A DNA stretch of 42,025 nucleotides from DATIUV01 sp049322755 (lineage in GTDB: Bacteria; Pseudomonadota; Gammaproteobacteria; Burkholderiales; UBA6910), in contig JBMOQX010000060.1 in NCBI GenBank assembly GCA_049322755.1, forward strand, positions 1 to 42,025. Reading direction: 5' to 3'. Numbering within the stretch: the first letter of the stretch is position 1; each line of letters starts with the position of its first letter. A model generated the notes under the pieces. It saw only the letters and a list, made by a program, of their open reading frames with translations. It was not told the DNA's origin and ran no database searches. This document shows positions 39,541 through 42,025 of this stretch, piece by piece. Made by a program: the position numbers and the translations under genes.

Positions 39541-40251
39541 ATGCCGGTCCGCCCTTCCGCCAGCCTGCGCGTCACCCGGCTCCAGGACCGGGAGGTTCCC
39601 TACGTCCTGACGCGCCGCCGCCGCATGCGCAACGTGGTGATGCGCATCGACGGCGACGGCCTGCTGGTGAGCGCGCCCCACTCCGCTTCGGTGTCGGCCA
39701 TCGAGGCGGTGCTGACGGAGAAGGCGCGCTGGATCCTCAAGCGGCTGGCCGAGAACGCGGCGCGGCCGCGCTTCGATCCGGTCTGGGCGGACGGCGAGGC
39801 GCTGCCCTGGCTCGGCGGCGCGCTGACCTTGCGCATCGAGGCCGCGCCGCGGCTCTGGCCGGTGGAGCGCGTCGGCGGGATGCTGGTGGTGGCCCATCCC
39901 GGCGCCGGCGACCCCGTCCTGACCGGGCGCCTGGTGGCGCAGTGGTACGACGAGCAGGCCCTGGCGCTGTTCCAGCAGCGCGCTGCGGCGCTGGCGCCGG
40001 TGCTGGGTGTCCCACTGCCGCCGATCCGGCTGTCCAGCTCGCGCAGCGAATGGGGCAGCTGTTCTTCCGGCGGCCGCGTGCTGCTCAACCGGCGCCTGAT
40101 CCACGTGCCGCCGCACCTGATCGATTACGTGATCGCCCACGAGCTGGCGCACCTGCGCGAGCTCAACCATTCGCCGCGGTTCTGGGACCTGGTGGCGCGG
40201 GCCTGCCCGGAGCATCGCGCGCTGCGGCGGGAACTGCGCCGTTACGGCTGA
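39541..40251 (+). CDS. YgjP-like M48-type metallopeptidase (SprT/DUF45 group)
   Basis: A 236-residue cytoplasmic protein. The zinc motif is YVIAHELAHLRELNHSPRFW, with H200, E201, H204 and a third histidine H210. RSEWGSCSSGGRVLLNRRLI is the family marker. This group includes YgjP and related proteins with proposed roles in protein turnover; substrates are unknown. It begins 1 base after the plsC stop, so the two are surely co-transcribed. Confidence 0.92.
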   Translation: MPVRPSASLRVTRLQDREVPYVLTRRRRMRNVVMRIDGDGLLVSAPHSASVSAIEAVLTEKARWILKRLAENAARPRFDPVWADGEALPWLGGALTLRIEAAPRLWPVERVGGMLVVAHPGAGDPVLTGRLVAQWYDEQALALFQQRAAALAPVLGVPLPPIRLSSSRSEWGSCSSGGRVLLNRRLIHVPPHLIDYVIAHELAHLRELNHSPRFWDLVARACPEHRALRRELRRYG

Positions 40252-40294
40252 ACACCGATCGGCTATCATCGCGGAGACGTCCCGAGCCGATGCG

Positions 40295-40417
40295 ATGCGC
40301 GCCACTGTCATCATCACCCTGCTCACGCTGCTCCTGTCCGCCTGCGGCGTGAAGGGGCCGCTGTACCTGCCCGAGCCGGAGCCGGCCGCGGCCGACAAGC
40401 CCGGGAAAAGCCGATGA
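40295..40417 (+). CDS. lptM: LptM (YifL)-type small lipoprotein
   Basis: A 40-residue lipoprotein, too short for usual gene callers. The signal MRATVIITLLTLLLSAC ends in the lipobox LSAC; GVKGPLYLPEPEP after the cysteine is the conserved LptM sequence. LptM assists disulfide maturation of the LptD LPS translocon in the outer membrane. The stop overlaps the lysA start (ATGA), and lptM-lysA is a standard proteobacterial order. Confidence 0.92.
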   Translation: MRATVIITLLTLLLSACGVKGPLYLPEPEPAAADKPGKSR

Positions 40418-41661
40418 GCGAGTTTCAACACCGTGACGGCGTGCTCCACGCCGAAGGCGTTCCGTTGCCGTTCATCGCCGAGCGCTTCGGCACGCCGTGC
40501 TACGTCTACTCCCGCGCCGCCCTGGAGCGCGCGTACCGCGAGTTCGACGCGGCCTTCGCGGCCCATCCGCACCTGGTGTGCTACGCGGTGAAGGCCAACT
40601 CCAACCTGGCGGTCCTGGACCTGTTCGCGCGCCTGGGCAGCGGCTTCGACATCGTTTCGGGCGGGGAGCTGAAGCGCGTCGTCGCCGCCGGCGGCGACCC
40701 GCGGCGGGTGGTGTTCTCCGGCATCGGCAAGACCGAGGAAGAGATCCGGCTGGCGCTCGCCGCCGGCATCCTGTGCTTCAACGTCGAGTCCGAGGCCGAG
40801 CTCGAGCGCATCGACCGGATCGCCGGTTCCGCGGGCGCCCGCGCACCGGTGAGCGTGCGGGTGAATCCCGACGTCGACGCGAAGACCCATCCGTACATTT
40901 CCACCGGGCTCAAGCAGAACAAGTTCGGCGTCCCGTTCGCCGACGCGCTGCCGCTCTACCGCCGGGCCGCCGGCCTCGCCAACGTGGAAGTCGCCGGCAT
41001 CGACTGCCACATCGGGTCCCAGATCACCGAGCTGGCACCGTTCGTCGACGCGGTGACCAGGGTGCTGGAACTGGTGGCCCGCCTGGCTGCCGAGAACATC
41101 CGCCTGGCGCACATCGACCTGGGCGGCGGGCTGGGTATCCGTTACGGCGACGAGACGCCGCCCGCCATCGCCGCCTACGGTGACGCTTTGGCGGGGCTGC
41201 TGGCCGGGCGGCGCGAGAAGCTGCTGCTGGAGCCCGGCCGGGTGCTGGTGGGCAATGCCGGCGTGCTGCTCACCCGCGTCGAGTACCTCAAGCACGGCGA
41301 GGAGAAGAACTTCGCGGTGGTGGACGCGGCGATGAACGATCTCATGCGCCCGGCGCTCTACGACGCCTACCACGCCATCGAGCCGGTGATCGCCGGCACT
41401 GCGCCGCCCGCGATGTACGACGTGGTGGGGCCGGTGTGCGAGACCGGCGACTTCCTCGGCCATGGCCGCGAATTGTCAGTTTCCGCCGGTGCGCTGCTCG
41501 CCGTGCGCTCCACGGGCGCCTACGGCATGAGCATGAGTTCCAACTACAACACCCGGCCGCGCGCGGCCGAGGTGATGGTGGACGGACTCGAGGCGCATCT
41601 GGTGCGAGAGCGGGAAACCGTCGAGCAGCTCTACGCGCTCGAGAAGCGCCTGCCGGCGTGA
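40414..41661 (+). CDS. lysA: Diaminopimelate decarboxylase
   Basis: A 415-residue PLP enzyme that makes L-lysine from meso-diaminopimelate, the last step of lysine synthesis. The Schiff-base lysine is K60 in CYAVKANSN. Other signatures are SGGELKRV, GLKQNKFGV, CHIGSQI, HIDLGGGLGI, LEPGRVLVGNAG and the active-site cysteine region GPVCETGDFLG. ATG 40414 overlaps lptM. Length is normal. Confidence 0.98.
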   Translation: MSEFQHRDGVLHAEGVPLPFIAERFGTPCYVYSRAALERAYREFDAAFAAHPHLVCYAVKANSNLAVLDLFARLGSGFDIVSGGELKRVVAAGGDPRRVVFSGIGKTEEEIRLALAAGILCFNVESEAELERIDRIAGSAGARAPVSVRVNPDVDAKTHPYISTGLKQNKFGVPFADALPLYRRAAGLANVEVAGIDCHIGSQITELAPFVDAVTRVLELVARLAAENIRLAHIDLGGGLGIRYGDETPPAIAAYGDALAGLLAGRREKLLLEPGRVLVGNAGVLLTRVEYLKHGEEKNFAVVDAAMNDLMRPALYDAYHAIEPVIAGTAPPAMYDVVGPVCETGDFLGHGRELSVSAGALLAVRSTGAYGMSMSSNYNTRPRAAEVMVDGLEAHLVRERETVEQLYALEKRLPA

Positions 41662-41734
41662 TCGTGCGCCGCGTTCGCGGCGTGCGTAAAAACAACAAAC
41701 GGGCACGCAAATTGCAATTCATTTGCACGCGCCG

Positions 41735-41763
41735 TTGTTCGTTGACGTTCCAGACCATAGAAT
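41735..41763 (+). promoter_or_regulatory. Promoter candidate for the histone-like gene
   Basis: TTGTTC (41735-41740), a 17-base spacer and TAGAAT (41758-41763) form a plausible sigma-70 promoter in the 254-base gap after lysA. The leader before the ATG at 41916 would be about 145 bases. GCAAAT/ATTTGC upstream forms a short inverted repeat without a T-tract. Confidence 0.45.
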
Positions 41764-41915
41764 GCGCTCAGCGGACAGCGCGACCCGGCGACGCAGCACG
41801 TCGCGCAGCGCGTTGCGGAACACGGCACGCGCAGGCGTTCGCATCGGACCGGCTTCAGGAGGTTGAGGCATGTTCGAGCTGCGTCGTTAATCACAACTCG
41901 ACAGGAGACGGAGAG

Positions 41916-42025
41916 ATGGCGACTCGCACATCGAAATCTGCAGGCAAGAAGAAGCCGGCGAAAAAACCCGCCGCGAAGAAAAACCCGGCGAAGAAGAAGG
42001 CGCCGGCGAAGAAGGCCCCGGCCAG
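41916..42025 (+). CDS. Histone H1-like Lys/Ala/Pro-rich DNA-binding protein (5' part)
   Basis: The gene runs off the right edge; 36 full codons are visible. After MATRTSKSAG the product is made of KKPAKKPAAKK-type repeats, as in H1-like nucleoid proteins and AlgP of beta- and gammaproteobacteria. Such proteins bind DNA through the disordered basic region. The ATG follows GGAGACGGAGAG. The length and number of repeats cannot be seen. Confidence 0.75.
   Translation, partial: MATRTSKSAGKKKPAKKPAAKKNPAKKKAPAKKAPA

Noticed and set aside
1..42025. CRISPR array, phage genes, rRNA or plasmid origin
   Set aside because: No regularly spaced direct repeats, cas-like motifs, phage structural genes, rRNA sequence or iteron clusters were seen.

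Overview
The window is GC-rich chromosomal DNA of a Gram-negative proteobacterium, most likely a betaproteobacterium (Rhodocyclales or Nitrosomonadales-like). This is inferred from gene order (rpe-gph-trpE-trpG-trpD-trpC with apaG divergent; miaB-phoH-ybeY-corC-lnt; glyQ-glyS-gmhB-plsC-M48; lptM-lysA), from the two general porins and from the histone-H1-like start at the right edge. Species cannot be named from this sequence.

Layout. 1-4.1 kb is a worn accessory region: the tail of an ISL3-like insertion sequence, an OmpR-type response regulator and sensor kinase of the heavy-metal group, a small secreted protein, a twice-frameshifted secreted HExxH metallopeptidase, and an orphan MerR-type promoter in front of a degenerate small gene. 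4.1-6.9 kb holds two tandem porin paralogues, each with its own terminator. 7.1-14.4 kb is the rpe-gph-trpEGDC cluster on the minus strand. Every junction inside trpEGDC carries an inserted cassette: GxxExxY gene B between trpE and trpG, a phd/vapC toxin-antitoxin module between trpG and trpD, and GxxExxY gene A between trpD and trpC. trpC itself has an in-frame insertion of about 65 residues carrying two copies of a 34-bp palindromic repeat.

14.5-26.0 kb is mainly housekeeping: apaG, a methyltransferase, mltA, dsbC, a UbiH-type monooxygenase, a PanE-like reductase, a CAU-anticodon tRNA, miaB, phoH, ybeY, corC and lnt. 26.0-33.1 kb is a sulfur and anaerobic-metabolism block. It contains a periplasmic double-rhodanese protein, a Lys/Glu-rich secreted peptide, a split YeeE/YedE sulfur transporter pair and a Tat-exported PsrABC/PhsABC-type molybdoenzyme operon. 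FNR/CRP-family dyads sit at class II spacing before both the rhodanese gene and the molybdoenzyme operon, so the two units may be co-regulated by oxygen or redox state. 33.1-42.0 kb returns to core genes: a TPR protein, glyQS, gmhB, plsC, an M48-like peptidase, lptM, lysA and the start of a Lys/Ala/Pro-rich histone-like gene cut by the window edge.

The most unusual feature is the pair of inverted-repeat-bounded GxxExxY cassettes. Each lies directly against trp start and stop codons, and a solo copy of one repeat arm lies 16 kb away at 27.3 kb.
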